Below, in pieces: positions 40,001-50,033 of a stretch of 64,000 bases of DNA. Both the position numbers and the translations under genes were made by a program. Each line of letters starts with the position of its first letter. Within the stretch, counting starts at the first letter, position 1. The notes below the pieces were generated by a model. It was not told the origin of the DNA. It ran no database searches and saw only the letters and a program-made list of their open reading frames with translations. Source of the stretch: Bacteroidota bacterium (GTDB taxonomy: Bacteria; Bacteroidota; Bacteroidia; Bacteroidales; UBA12481); contig JABHCC010000095.1 of NCBI GenBank assembly GCA_018669475.1, positions 88,168-152,167 on the forward strand, written 5' to 3'.

Positions 40001-43000
40001 AAGGCATCATTTTGCATTTGGCTGGGATTTCTCACACCAATCATAATGGTTCTTACATTACTCAGGTTAGGATTTCCTTTTACTATCACACGATTGCTTC
40101 CATCGTTATAAGCGTAGGAGGTCGTCAGACTAATAGGAGAATTTGCCATTCTCATCATATCATTCCTCTCTTGCTTGGCTTGCTGTAAAACATTCAGAAC
40201 GATGGCAAAAGCATTAACTTCAGGCCATACTATATCCCTGTCAATCAGACTATTCTGGTCGTACTTCGAAGGTGCATGAAGGTGTGGAGTTAATACCAGC
40301 GGAATTTCATACTCATAGTAATTCTGAGTATAATCAGAACCAATACGTATGAAAGCCCTCAAATCACCATTAGCCAGTTCCTGTTCATTAAAAGCTTCGG
40401 CATGAACATGCATTTTAAGCTTCCTGTACTGTCGCATATCCATTCGAACATTCTTGTAAGCGGCTCGTGCGTCACCATCTTCAAGTCCAGTCAATTTAAA
40501 TGCAATGGACTGCTCGTTCTGTTGAGTCATGTGAGGATTTGTAGGATCGGTGGTTCTCCTTAATCCGACAGGTAATACATAATTAACAGGATATCTGTTC
40601 CCGTTTTCTTCTATATTGACCGCTGAAACCTCGAATTTTGCCCGGGTATACTCCGGAGGAGATAAATGTTCTGTTCCTTCCATCAGACTCAGATTATATT
40701 TTCTCCATTCTCCTCTTACCAGATCAAGTGAAGCAAAACGCAGAATCATATCGTCAGCAATTCCTCTAAGGAACAGGCGCATAAATCTGATTGATTTGAA
40801 ATCCTGAATACTTCCAATAATCTTTTCAGGTTCGTAGATGGGCACTTTAAACTGATACCAGGTAACCTGATCACCATCCTTATTTCTTCCTACAATTGCA
40901 TCTGCAATATAATTACGACCAACCCGCATATCCTCTTTTTTCAAGCTGATCTTATACTGGAAATATGATTCAGCCTCACTAAGGGTATTATCGGTATTAA
41001 TATCCTCAATATTAGGCAAATTGGTCGACTGTGTAGGATAATTCTCTGTAGACTGCTCAGGGGTTGGTGAGTTGTTCTCCAATCCGTTAAAATATTTGTA
41101 GCGCTCCAGAATACCTAATTGTTGTTCATCATGCTGGGTACCTCTGTAATATTTATAATTATCTCCGGATGGGTCACTCAGGATACTGGTATAAGCCTCA
41201 GATGCCGGATTTAAAATAAGCTGCAAAGTGTCGAGATAGGATTGAAAAAATGAGCGCTCTTCATCATCACCCAATCCGTCTAATCCTACATCCTGATAAA
41301 CTCTTGATTCAACTACATTATCAAAAGCATTAACAAATGACTGGGTTATCGGAACCCTTCCCCAGGCTGTGGAATCAACAAGAATTACATTCTCATCAAT
41401 TGGCAAGCCGTTCTCAAAACTTTTGCGTCCATCCTTCAGAATATCTTCTGAAATATTTCCAAAATTGAAATACAGAGCCGGATCCATATCATCCCGAACA
41501 ATATTCTCAATTGAATCTTCGACAAAAGGATCCATCAGCCAAAACTCAATAAATTCCACATTTGCCGCCTCAAAGTCGTTTGTGACTAATTTGCGCATCA
41601 CTCCACCCCACCTGCTTTCTGGTTGTCTGAGTGTTCCATCGGAGTTCATACCAGCTGACAGACTCCCTGCCGGTAAAGCATCGTAATTATATGGTCCCCT
41701 TGTACCTGGATAATATGCCATGTTCAGAACCGAAATAAAGGTTGGAATATTATTCGGACTCTGCTTAAAAGGGAAGATTTCCTGCTCTTTAATTTCCCGC
41801 ACAAAATGGCTGAATTGCTCCTCGTCATTATTGGCCAGATGGCTTGGCGTAGCAGAATTATTACGTAGAAAAAGGGGATCAATCTGATACCATGCCAGTT
41901 TTGCCCTATTAAAACCATAAGCCAGATCATTACTCAGTTGTGCCTCCGGAAACATCTCTGATTGTCCCTGAGGTGTACTGGCCATTACCCATTGTTGCCA
42001 TGGTCTGATATCATAACTGGTTTCACTGCCTTCAAAATCGTCTATCAGAGATTGTCCTTCCTGCTCGCTTCCCTCTTCATCAATTACTTTAGAGTGACCA
42101 GGTACTAACTGGGCAAATTCACCGGTAAAAGTAATAGATGATCGTTCCTTTGTTTCGATAAAGGGCAAAAAGTCAACGGCTTTGGTTAACCACTGAACAT
42201 CATTTTTGCGATAATTAGTGTTCAATCCCCAGATAGTATTCGAAATAGGTTCTTCTCCAATATTTACTTTAGTGGTGAGTGGTCTTTCTTTCAGATGCAG
42301 AATGGTACCACCCATATTGAAATCTTTGCTAAAGCGATAATCCAGGTGTGTTCCCACCATGGTTTTAGATTGAATACTGAACAATGCATTATTCTCCAAA
42401 GAGATTTTGATAGGAGTACCTGATTCAACCAGAGCCTGATTAATTATCTTAACAGTACCCATTGTATAATCCACTGTGTAATCCTGGTTCTCCGTGAGCT
42501 GCATTCCTCCGGCGGTAACCATTACCGATCCAGGGGAGATATTCATTGCATTCAATCTGATTTCAGAGCTGGATTCAGAGCGATATCGTCCGCTCAATAA
42601 GAATTTATTTTTTTCAGCAATCTGCCTGGCCCTGCTTTGTGTTTCATTATACAGCTCCTCAAACACATACTCATCGGCCACCTGGGCAAACTCCCCGGGC
42701 TTAGTGCCTTCAATTTTTTCACGCAGGTAGGATCCGAAAGGTTCAAGAACCGGAAAAATAATACGTCCTTTAGTTGCATCAATGGTTATACGGTCAATGA
42801 AGTCAAAAACGCCATCAGGCTGTTGATCAAGCTGGGAATTAAGATTATCCAGGTTTAATACTTTTATCAGGATTTCACCATCTATTGCTCCACCTGGCAG
42901 GTAATTGATAGCAGTTCCGGTTTTGTCATTCTGGTATAATACTTCAAGGAAAAATTCTTCAGTATTCACCCTGCTGGCTCCCATTGAATATATATTCTTC

Positions 43001-44583
43001 ATCATAAGATCCCATGTTGGAACACCAGGTGCAAGGTTCGTACCTTTTAACAGTTTCAAAATGAGAGAGGGTGAATCAGATATAGCATCTTTATTCACCT
43101 CATTTGAGAATTCACCTACTCTATATACGCTACCACCCAGAGTATATTCAAAAGCAACTGCCAATATCTCATCAGAATTAAGTGCTTGATTAAGTGAAAG
43201 ATACCCAAGCTTCTCATTCAATTGATACTCTGTTGGCTGAAGGCGGCGGGCATTTTCTATTTTTTCATAATCCTGCCCTCCCTCAAAACCATAGGATGAG
43301 AGCGGAGTCAGAACAGATGTAACCTGACCTACATCCCTGATCCCGGAATAATTATTGATAAGATTTTCATATAAATCATTGAGACTATTACTTGGATATA
43401 ATCCCGAGCCCCGGTATTTAACAAAATTGGTGTTGAAAATATTTGTGTCCTGTCTGTTAATACCTTCAGCCAGGTCAAGAAATGCCACTACGTTTCTGGA
43501 TTGCTCAAACTGGTTACTCTTATTAGTAACCCACACTTCAACCTTAGTAATATTAATTCCTGAATTGACAACCGGTAATGAGCGCAGGGCCTGGTCATAA
43601 ATATCTCTGAAGTATTGGGTTAAAAAGAAATGTCGGTTTGCTTCATACTCGTCAGCATGAATCTCAAAATCATTTGTTACTCCACCACCTTCTACCTCAA
43701 TAGTTTTAGACTCTCCCTCTTGTTGAGAAAAAACGCTGGTTACAGTTAATCTACCGAATTGCAACTCAGTTTTTATTCCAAATAAACTTTGACTTCCACT
43801 GATTAATGAACCAGTCAGGGGAAGGTTTACATTACCTGCCTCAATTTTTTTCAGGATTTCATCATCCTTACCTGTATATGCGATTCTGGTTTTATTCTCA
43901 AAATCAAAAGTCGCTTCTGTATTATACGAAATACCCAATTCCAGCTTATCTCCAATCTGACCAGTCACATTCATTTGAATTCGATTATCAAAATCGAATG
44001 TGGTATTCTTTCTCACCTTCTCTGGCAGAGAAGGATTTTCTGTATTATTAATTTGCAGTCCGAAAATTAGTTCTGCTGAACCCTGTGGACGAATATTTAT
44101 TGTATTTGAACCAAAAATCCGATCGAAAGCTTCCCCTCCCACATAGAGTTTTGGTATCAATGATGATTGGGCCTCAAAACTCTCACCTCTTACACGGGTA
44201 AACCAGTAATCTTTAATGGATTTGTTAAAATCAGCTTTTCGGTAATCATCAAAGCCCATGGAATATGATGATCGATAATCAAGTTCTCCTATTTTATGAT
44301 TGAATGTATATTCGTTGTTGTCAGGGTCATACGAAACTCTGTATTGAATATTTGCAGGCATTTTCAAGTAAAGCGGCGATCCTGACATTGACTTCCCGAA
44401 TGGGATTCCTTTGTTATCCTGGAAGGGAAATTTCAGATTTATAATGCTATCACCTGAAGTACCAGACAAATTTCCCGGGTTGACTTGTCCGAATACCTGA
44501 TTAAATCCCGGGCTTATCAATCCTGCTATCAGGATAATAGTAAATACTGTATTCTTTAATCTGAACCGATTTTTTTGCTGCAT
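37072..44583 (-). CDS. sprA: SprA, outer-membrane translocon of the type IX secretion system
   Basis: Giant beta-barrel that moves T9SS cargo across the outer membrane. The 2503-residue protein starts with a signal peptide (about 12-33, ending near QVFGQ) and consists almost wholly of amphipathic beta-strands, many ending in aromatic residues, with large extracellular segments and the final strand INRPFIQLSYPTSNTKFGFNLRFTLAN. Size and the ruvA-sprA-gcvH order fit the family. Cargo candidates in the window are the proteins at 6863-8182 and 17218-18879. It starts 21 bases after ruvA. Confidence 0.96.
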   Translation of the reverse strand: MQQKNRFRLKNTVFTIILIAGLISPGFNQVFGQVNPGNLSGTSGDSIINLKFPFQDNKGIPFGKSMSGSPLYLKMPANIQYRVSYDPDNNEYTFNHKIGELDYRSSYSMGFDDYRKADFNKSIKDYWFTRVRGESFEAQSSLIPKLYVGGEAFDRIFGSNTINIRPQGSAELIFGLQINNTENPSLPEKVRKNTTFDFDNRIQMNVTGQIGDKLELGISYNTEATFDFENKTRIAYTGKDDEILKKIEAGNVNLPLTGSLISGSQSLFGIKTELQFGRLTVTSVFSQQEGESKTIEVEGGGVTNDFEIHADEYEANRHFFLTQYFRDIYDQALRSLPVVNSGINITKVEVWVTNKSNQFEQSRNVVAFLDLAEGINRQDTNIFNTNFVKYRGSGLYPSNSLNDLYENLINNYSGIRDVGQVTSVLTPLSSYGFEGGQDYEKIENARRLQPTEYQLNEKLGYLSLNQALNSDEILAVAFEYTLGGSVYRVGEFSNEVNKDAISDSPSLILKLLKGTNLAPGVPTWDLMMKNIYSMGASRVNTEEFFLEVLYQNDKTGTAINYLPGGAIDGEILIKVLNLDNLNSQLDQQPDGVFDFIDRITIDATKGRIIFPVLEPFGSYLREKIEGTKPGEFAQVADEYVFEELYNETQSRARQIAEKNKFLLSGRYRSESSSEIRLNAMNISPGSVMVTAGGMQLTENQDYTVDYTMGTVKIINQALVESGTPIKISLENNALFSIQSKTMVGTHLDYRFSKDFNMGGTILHLKERPLTTKVNIGEEPISNTIWGLNTNYRKNDVQWLTKAVDFLPFIETKERSSITFTGEFAQLVPGHSKVIDEEGSEQEGQSLIDDFEGSETSYDIRPWQQWVMASTPQGQSEMFPEAQLSNDLAYGFNRAKLAWYQIDPLFLRNNSATPSHLANNDEEQFSHFVREIKEQEIFPFKQSPNNIPTFISVLNMAYYPGTRGPYNYDALPAGSLSAGMNSDGTLRQPESRWGGVMRKLVTNDFEAANVEFIEFWLMDPFVEDSIENIVRDDMDPALYFNFGNISEDILKDGRKSFENGLPIDENVILVDSTAWGRVPITQSFVNAFDNVVESRVYQDVGLDGLGDDEERSFFQSYLDTLQLILNPASEAYTSILSDPSGDNYKYYRGTQHDEQQLGILERYKYFNGLENNSPTPEQSTENYPTQSTNLPNIEDINTDNTLSEAESYFQYKISLKKEDMRVGRNYIADAIVGRNKDGDQVTWYQFKVPIYEPEKIIGSIQDFKSIRFMRLFLRGIADDMILRFASLDLVRGEWRKYNLSLMEGTEHLSPPEYTRAKFEVSAVNIEENGNRYPVNYVLPVGLRRTTDPTNPHMTQQNEQSIAFKLTGLEDGDARAAYKNVRMDMRQYRKLKMHVHAEAFNEQELANGDLRAFIRIGSDYTQNYYEYEIPLVLTPHLHAPSKYDQNSLIDRDIVWPEVNAFAIVLNVLQQAKQERNDMMRMANSPISLTTSYAYNDGSNRVIVKGNPNLSNVRTIMIGVRNPSQMQNDAFDDGLAKSGMVWMNEMRLTDFNEDGGWAANARFSAQLADFGRLTMSGGTSNPGFGSIDRKVQERSKEELLQYDVSSTLQLGKFFPQKAGVNIPVYMGYSETRRNPQYNPLDPDIPLQAALENVESKAERDSILYISQNYQRRKSINLTNVKVEGQNRRRPKIYSLSNFSVTYSFNEVFSRDINTEFNLNKNYSGVFSYIYNGSPKPWEPFKKVEAFNKPAFRALKDFNLYYQPSMLRFQTNMDRRYAETQLRNVANPDLKIEPTFNKNFNWNRLYDFKWDVTRNLKLDFTSNNIARIDEPNGPMHRDDDDYEAKRDSIWQNVTSFGRNTQYHHSINSQYSLPINKIPLLDWISSTASYRVDYDWAAGPITADTIRLGNTIQNNRQFQMNGQFNLRSLYGKVGVLKKIENKYSRRGRATTKKEVETVSFENDKFNIKGKQKKNVVHDLVTEDITVTLFDKNDNPIDVDVEVVNNRRVIITTQEDLQNGKLVIEGDIVQRENPLIYIAENAARILMATKSARLSFSNANGAFLPGFLPEPQWMGMRSSNSALAPGWDFILGLQDEGFGDQAAAMGWITSDSTLNEAYWNTNNQGVQFSANLEPLPNLRLDINATWSMNSRVEQFYIHQGDGQFSAENQMISGNFSMSFLSIGSAFEAPTEDGDYSSESWESFKNNRFIISDRLGKERLANMVSGSQAYDPNNGETPGYTDGYGPTSQDVLIPAFIAAYAGKDPETISLNAMPSVFNMLPNWTISYNGLDKIPFFKKYVKSMQLRHSYRSTYSVGSFATNLFYNPEEIDGLNYIRDLQMNFLPDKEIGGVSINEQFSPFLSLDMQLTNTLTTRLEYKKTRSMTLSFNNNQLMENKSESYVIGLSYRFQEVPITIKTGGNKRSFQSDLNLRADIEIRDNRMIMRKLEEDIDKLTSGQRAVTLKFTADYVLSSRFNLRLFYDQNINRPFIQLSYPTSNTKFGFNLRFTLAN

Positions 44584-44604
44584 AGACTTATCCGGAAGCT
44601 GTAT

Positions 44605-45192
44605 TTATAATTTCTTCAAAGCTGCTTTGATCAATGACTCCACATCAAAATCTCCATTTTCTGCCAGCAACTTGTCTAATACCTTGCCTGTATCTGACTT
44701 CCCAAACCCAAGCATGATCAAAGCAGATAACGCTTCATGCCGCATGGTATTGTCTGATCCGGGCAAAAACTGAACACTTTCGTCCAATTTTCCAATCTTA
44801 TCTCTAAGATCGACAATTATTCTTTCTGCCGATTTGGTTCCTATCCCCTTTATCCTCTTCAGCACAATCACATCATCGTGTAAAATGGCATCCTTAATTT
44901 CCTGAGGGGAAAGTGAGGAAAGCATCATTCTGGCCGTGTTGGCACCAACGCCAGACACTGAAATCAGGTGACGGAACAAAATCCTTTCATCTTTTCCAAA
45001 AAAACCATAAAGGTCATGGGAATCCTCCCGGATTATTTCATGAATAAATAATAATGCTTCCTTGCGGCTTCTTAATTGGGAATAGCTATGCACTGAAATC
45101 TGAATATTATATCCGATTCCACCTTGTTCCACAATCACCTCGGCTGGAGACACAGCAATCAATGGTCCCTGGATATATTCATAAATTGGCAT
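44605..45192 (-). CDS. ruvA: Holliday junction DNA helicase subunit RuvA
   Basis: Binds Holliday junctions and recruits RuvB. The 195 residues have an OB fold, two helix-hairpin-helix motifs (ISVSGVGANTARMML and RIKGIGTKSAERIIVDL), and the C-terminal RuvB-binding domain. Its ATG overlaps the pdxA stop by one base, so the genes are translationally linked. Confidence 0.96.
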   Translation of the reverse strand: MPIYEYIQGPLIAVSPAEVIVEQGGIGYNIQISVHSYSQLRSRKEALLFIHEIIREDSHDLYGFFGKDERILFRHLISVSGVGANTARMMLSSLSPQEIKDAILHDDVIVLKRIKGIGTKSAERIIVDLRDKIGKLDESVQFLPGSDNTMRHEALSALIMLGFGKSDTGKVLDKLLAENGDFDVESLIKAALKKL

Positions 45193-46247
45193 TATTCCTC
45201 CTTTCCATTATTCCTGACCGGCATTGCATTCTTTTTAAGTTCCTTGTTCATCTTTCTGGTACGGTATATGTCACAAGCCAGATACAATGCCTGTCTGAAT
45301 GAATCCGGATTAGCTTTCCCCAGGCCTGCAATCTCATAAGCAGTTCCGTGAACAGGAGAGGTACGTACAACAGGTAATCCGGCAGTATAATTGACTCCCT
45401 GATCGAAAGATAAGGCTTTAAATGGTGCCAGGCCCTGATCATGATACATTGCCATTATTCCATCAAATTTCGAGAAACTGCCACTTCCAAACAAACCATC
45501 AGCGGCAAAAGGACCAATCACTATCATTCCTTCGTCAGTGGCTTGTTTCACAGCTGGTTCAATGATATCGGTTTCCTCTTTGCCTAATAAGCCATGGTCA
45601 CCTGCATGTGGATTCAGACCTAAAACGGCTAATCTGGGTTTTTGAATGTTAAAGTCATTTTTCAAACTTTCATTCATGATCCGAAGTTTTCTGAGAATAA
45701 GATCCACTGATAATGTCTGGGCTACTTCGCTTAGCGGGATATGACCTGTCACCACTCCTACGCGTACATCAGGTCCTACCATCATCATCAGAGTATCTTT
45801 GATCTCCAATCTGCTTTGCAGGTATTCAGTATGCCCTGGAAACTGGAAATCTTTTTGTTGAATCGTGTGCTTGTCAATTGGTGCCGTGACCAAAACATCA
45901 ATTTGACGATCAATCAGATCTTTTACAGCAATTTCCATTGCCTGATAGGCAGCTTCTCCGGCATATGTAGTGGCTTTGCCCAGTTCAACACGGATATTGT
46001 CATCATGACAATTGATTATACAAGCTTTTTTAGGCTTTGCTTCGTGGGCTTCAGCTATACTTATCAGACTAAAATTCTCGACATCAATTGCCTTTCTGTG
46101 ATAAGCTAACACCTTTGGTGAGCCATAGAGCACAGGAATACAAAAATCCAATAATCTGTTGTCTTTCAGGGTTTTTATAATTATCTCATAGGATATTCCG
46201 TTAATATCTCCCTGGGTAATCCCTACCTTTACTTTATTATCTGTCAT
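45192..46247 (-). CDS. pdxA: 4-hydroxythreonine-4-phosphate dehydrogenase
   Basis: Step in pyridoxal phosphate synthesis. The 351 residues contain GITQGDINGISYEI at the N-terminus and the metal-binding histidines in FPGHTEYLQ, LNPHAGDHG and MYHDQGLAPFK. Eleven bases follow pepA. Confidence 0.96.
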   Translation of the reverse strand: MTDNKVKVGITQGDINGISYEIIIKTLKDNRLLDFCIPVLYGSPKVLAYHRKAIDVENFSLISIAEAHEAKPKKACIINCHDDNIRVELGKATTYAGEAAYQAMEIAVKDLIDRQIDVLVTAPIDKHTIQQKDFQFPGHTEYLQSRLEIKDTLMMMVGPDVRVGVVTGHIPLSEVAQTLSVDLILRKLRIMNESLKNDFNIQKPRLAVLGLNPHAGDHGLLGKEETDIIEPAVKQATDEGMIVIGPFAADGLFGSGSFSKFDGIMAMYHDQGLAPFKALSFDQGVNYTAGLPVVRTSPVHGTAYEIAGLGKANPDSFRQALYLACDIYRTRKMNKELKKNAMPVRNNGKEE

Positions 46248-46257
46248 GAATAATGTC

Positions 46258-47709
46258 TTAGTCGTTTAAATACTTATTTCGAATAAACTCAAGTAAGAGA
46301 CGAACTCCGGTACCAGTTCCTCCGGCTGTTCTGTATCCTTCAGGAGAAAAGAGAAATGCGGGTCCGGCAATATCAATGTGAATCCACGGATAGTCAGTGA
46401 ATCGTTGAAGAAACTTTCCTGCAGTAATAGCTCCGGCATCCCTCCCTCCAATATTTTTGAAGTCTGCTACCTCGCTTTCCAGAAGTTTATCATATTCCTC
46501 CCATAAGGGAAATTCGACTACTCTTTCGTAGCATGTTGTTCCCGCATCGACAAGTTGTTGCATATTTTCCTCAGGAGCATTACCCATTGCAACAGTTCCA
46601 ATATTTCCGACTGCCACTGCAGCGGATCCTGTTAGTGTTGCAATATCTATAACCAGTTCGGGATCATACTGCTTGGCATAGCTAAGAGCATCGGCAAGGA
46701 TCATTCTGCCTTCAGCATCTGTATTCAGCACTTCAACGAAGTGCCCACTATGCATTTCAATAATATCACCAGGGACATATGCATTACCATCCAGACGGTT
46801 ATCAGTAGCAGGAATAAGAGCAATTACCCTCAGCGGCCAGTTTAGTGCAGCAATGGCATACATGACTCCTGTAACTGCTGCTGCACCAGCCATGTCAGAT
46901 TTCATATAATCCATACTGTTAGGCGTTGGTTTGAGACTAAGGCCTCCGGTATCATAAACAATGCCCTTACCAATCAGTACAAGTGGTTTTTCATTTATCG
47001 GATTTTCGGGATGGTAGTTCAGAATACAAAATCTAGGGGGGTCGATACTTCCCTTATTGACGGCAAGCAATCCACCCATTTTTTCTTTCTCGATCCTCTC
47101 TTTGTCAAACACATCAATCTGAATACCTGATTTCTGGGACATTTTGATAATCTCATCTGCAAATCGAGGTGCATTCAGAGATGACAATGGTTCGTTAACC
47201 AAATCACGGGCACGGCTAACAGCTTCGGTGAGCACAATTATTTTCCTCAGAAAAGATTCCGGCATCCCTTTAATACAAATTGACGCTAGACAGTTTTTCT
47301 TTTTCTCGGCTTCGGAAAAATATGGTAAAAATTGATAATTACTCAGTACAAGACCTTCAACAGTGGCGAAAAGGCGACCTTGTTCATCCGATAGGTCCTC
47401 AATACATAATTGTGTGATCTGGTTCTTATTTGCCCACGATTGAATGCCAGCACCATCAAGCCGGTATGACTCAAGCAAAACTTCATTCTTCTTTTGAGGA
47501 TCAGGAAACACTAAAACCAACCAATGTTTATAGAGATTTACAGTGATGATTTGCATTGCCTTTTGTGGATCTTGTGGATTCCTGACAGAGGCAATATAGG
47601 CCAGTTGGTCTGTATCTAAATCAAACTGTTCCAATTTAGTATCTGTATTCACCAGTACCACCCTGTTAACATCCGGGTTAAAAGCCTCATTACCGATTAT
47701 TTCCATCAT
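46258..47709 (-). CDS. pepA: Leucyl aminopeptidase family M17
   Basis: Cytosolic zinc or manganese aminopeptidase. The C-terminal catalytic domain has GKGIVYDTGGLSLKP, MKSDMAGAAAV and the signature NTDAEGRMILADAL, with metal ligands Lys, Asp and Glu. I chose the ATG at 47709 (483 residues); an in-frame TTG at 47724 lies further upstream near the probable transcript start (TACTTTTA box at 47742-47735). First gene of pepA-pdxA-ruvA-sprA. Confidence 0.94.
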   Translation of the reverse strand: MMEIIGNEAFNPDVNRVVLVNTDTKLEQFDLDTDQLAYIASVRNPQDPQKAMQIITVNLYKHWLVLVFPDPQKKNEVLLESYRLDGAGIQSWANKNQITQLCIEDLSDEQGRLFATVEGLVLSNYQFLPYFSEAEKKKNCLASICIKGMPESFLRKIIVLTEAVSRARDLVNEPLSSLNAPRFADEIIKMSQKSGIQIDVFDKERIEKEKMGGLLAVNKGSIDPPRFCILNYHPENPINEKPLVLIGKGIVYDTGGLSLKPTPNSMDYMKSDMAGAAAVTGVMYAIAALNWPLRVIALIPATDNRLDGNAYVPGDIIEMHSGHFVEVLNTDAEGRMILADALSYAKQYDPELVIDIATLTGSAAVAVGNIGTVAMGNAPEENMQQLVDAGTTCYERVVEFPLWEEYDKLLESEVADFKNIGGRDAGAITAGKFLQRFTDYPWIHIDIAGPAFLFSPEGYRTAGGTGTGVRLLLEFIRNKYLND

Positions 47710-47786
47710 ATAAAAAATTGTCAATATAAGTTTGTAAAAGTAGTAAAAATTGGATACCAGAAAGCCTAAAATACACCCATACCAGA

Positions 47787-47817
47787 CTTGCGAGTTTAGT
47801 GAATAAATTTACATTTG
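47787..47817 (+). promoter_or_regulatory. Promoter of mqnC
   Basis: CTTG at 47787-47790, 19-base spacer, TACATTTG at 47810-47817: near-perfect Bacteroidetes promoter. The ATG begins at 47819, so the transcript start should fall at the start codon. Confidence 0.65.
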
Positions 47818-47818
47818 C

Positions 47819-48931
47819 ATGGACAAATTAACAATTGAAATAGTGAATATATCCAAATTGTGTAACAAGGCCACTGACGGAGAAGCCCTTAGTGCGGAGG
47901 AAGGCCTGTATCTATATAATGAAGCTTCACTGGGTATTCTAATGGAAACAGCCAATACCATTCGTAAAATCAAACACCCTGATAATGATGTTGGCTGGAT
48001 CATTGACCGGAATGTGAATATTACTAATGTTTGTTTTTCGTTTTGTAAGTTTTGTAACTTTTGCCGCACAGCCAGGAGCGATGAAGCCTATGTTACAACA
48101 ATGGAGGAATACCGTGAGAAGATAAATGAACTATTTGAGCAAGGAGGCAATCAGATATTATTGCAGGGAGGCATGCATCCCAAATTTGGTATTGAAGATT
48201 ATTGCAAATTATTCTCTGATCTCAAAAAAGAGTTCCCAACGCTTAAGTTTCATGCTCTGGGGCCACCAGAAATAGTTCATATTGCCAATCTGGCCGGGCT
48301 TGATTATGAGGCTACTTTAGTCAGGTTGAGAAAGGCCGGGCTTGATTCTTTACCCGGAGCCGGAGCTGAGGTTCTTGTTGACAGAGTTCGGCATGAGGTT
48401 TCACCTTCAAAATGTACAACAGATGAATGGCTGGATGTAATGCGTGTTGCTCACCGTCTGAATCTGCCTACCTCGGCCACAATGATGTTTGGTCATGTTG
48501 AGACTCTGGCCGAAAGAATTGAACATTTAATTCGGATCAGAGAAGTTCAGGATGAGGTACCATCGGGCCATTTTGGTTTCATAAACTTTGTTCCCTGGCC
48601 CTTTATGGATGAAGGAACGCAGTTGAAAGACAAATTAGGGATCTCAAATTCTGTTGATGCCCGTGCCTATATTCGCTTAATGGCAATGGCAAGGATTATG
48701 CTTAATAATATTTCTCACATCCAGGCTAGCTGGCTTACTGTTGGTCAATCAGTTGCAGAACTTTGCCTTCACGCTGGCGCTAATGATTTTGGCTCAATAA
48801 TGATTGAAGAGAATGTAGTATCAAGTGCTGGTGCTAAATACACAATGGATGCGGATAGAATTCAGCGCAGCATCCGGCAGGCGGGATTTATCCCCTACCG
48901 GAGGAATCAAAAATTCGAAAAAATAGGCTAA
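47819..48931 (+). CDS. mqnC: Cyclic dehypoxanthinyl futalosine synthase
   Basis: Radical SAM enzyme of the futalosine pathway of menaquinone synthesis. The Fe-S motif CFSFCKFC (Cys72, 76, 79) follows RNVNITNV. LLQGGMHPKFG, FHALGPPEI, LPGAGAEVLVDRVRHEVSP and TSATMMFGHVETLAERIEHL distinguish MqnC from the related MqnE. The 370-residue length is normal. It ends with a 4-base overlap with the convergent DUF4837 gene. Confidence 0.92.
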   Translation: MDKLTIEIVNISKLCNKATDGEALSAEEGLYLYNEASLGILMETANTIRKIKHPDNDVGWIIDRNVNITNVCFSFCKFCNFCRTARSDEAYVTTMEEYREKINELFEQGGNQILLQGGMHPKFGIEDYCKLFSDLKKEFPTLKFHALGPPEIVHIANLAGLDYEATLVRLRKAGLDSLPGAGAEVLVDRVRHEVSPSKCTTDEWLDVMRVAHRLNLPTSATMMFGHVETLAERIEHLIRIREVQDEVPSGHFGFINFVPWPFMDEGTQLKDKLGISNSVDARAYIRLMAMARIMLNNISHIQASWLTVGQSVAELCLHAGANDFGSIMIEENVVSSAGAKYTMDADRIQRSIRQAGFIPYRRNQKFEKIG

Positions 48932-49944
48932 TCAGAAAACTTTACTGATTTAAGCAGGCTCTCAACTTTTCTGATATGATTTCTTTTTTGATATTTCGGG
49001 GCATAGACAAATCCGAAAACTGTTACAATTCTGCTATTTTTTTCATCAATGAATGACCAGGAGATAAAGGGTCCGCCCATTGAATCATTATGCATATCCC
49101 AAAGGCCTTTAATCTCCCTTACATAATGACCATCCTTAGTGAAAACTTTGCTATACAATGGTGCATGTTCCAATTCGAGTGTCATATAAGAACCTTTTGA
49201 AGGCCCCGGAACCCAGGTTTTTAACCATTCCTCAGTTCTAGGAATAAGATTTTCATATTCTATCTGGCTCTCATCAGTGTAAGGATAATAGTAAATAAGT
49301 ACAGCCTGAGTAATCTGAGGAGGATTATACTGAACCCAAACGAAATTATTTGTGTCTAGCCTGGGCTGCCAACCTTTTGAAAATTGAACCACGACATCAT
49401 GCTTTCGAATCAGACTGTTAACCAGCTCAGTATTCTCATATTTATTGTTTAGGTAAACATCACGATCAATTTCGGTATCACGAATGGTATTCCTTAGAAA
49501 ATCATCCTTATTCACCATCAAATCAATCAACTCCTCTTGATTTGGAGCTGTCATTCGTATTAATAACTGCTGTTTGGCCCAATAACTTCGGTCAATCCGC
49601 ATAGCTGCCTTTTCAAGAGTATCGTTAATACTAACTATTATAATATTCCGATTTGCTCTGAAAATATTGCCGAATCCGGTTGGAGGCACCTGAATTACAT
49701 CAAACATTGGCTCAGCACCCTCCATTCCTGATTGTGGTAGTGCAGGTTCCTCTATACATAAAATTCCGTACAGTGTATCACCGGCAGGTCCATCATACAG
49801 TGCATCAGTCATTACCAGTGTAATCTCACCTGGCTTGCCCGTAATAGGTGGCATAAAGTTATCACTCTTTTTGTCCTTGTTACAGGATATTGTTCCGGCT
49901 ACTATTAAGGCCAGCCACAATACTTTTGTAAGATTGTTCATCAT
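48928..49944 (-). CDS. DUF4837-family lipoprotein
   Basis: A 338-residue lipoprotein: signal with lipobox TISC, then GKPGEITLVMTDALYDGPAGDTLYGIL as in the DUF4837 family, and LIRMTAPNQEELIDLM and ISWSFIDEKNSRIVTVFGFVYAP later. Probably anchored to the outer or inner membrane facing the periplasm. The family has no known function. Confidence 0.88.
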   Translation of the reverse strand: MMNNLTKVLWLALIVAGTISCNKDKKSDNFMPPITGKPGEITLVMTDALYDGPAGDTLYGILCIEEPALPQSGMEGAEPMFDVIQVPPTGFGNIFRANRNIIIVSINDTLEKAAMRIDRSYWAKQQLLIRMTAPNQEELIDLMVNKDDFLRNTIRDTEIDRDVYLNNKYENTELVNSLIRKHDVVVQFSKGWQPRLDTNNFVWVQYNPPQITQAVLIYYYPYTDESQIEYENLIPRTEEWLKTWVPGPSKGSYMTLELEHAPLYSKVFTKDGHYVREIKGLWDMHNDSMGGPFISWSFIDEKNSRIVTVFGFVYAPKYQKRNHIRKVESLLKSVKFSD

Positions 49945-50033
49945 ACTAATTAGTTTGTTGTTAGCAAAAAGGGGACATGCTTAAAAGTACAGAAAGATGT
50001 CGCGAGATCAAATCGAAATGTGGAACAAATTGA

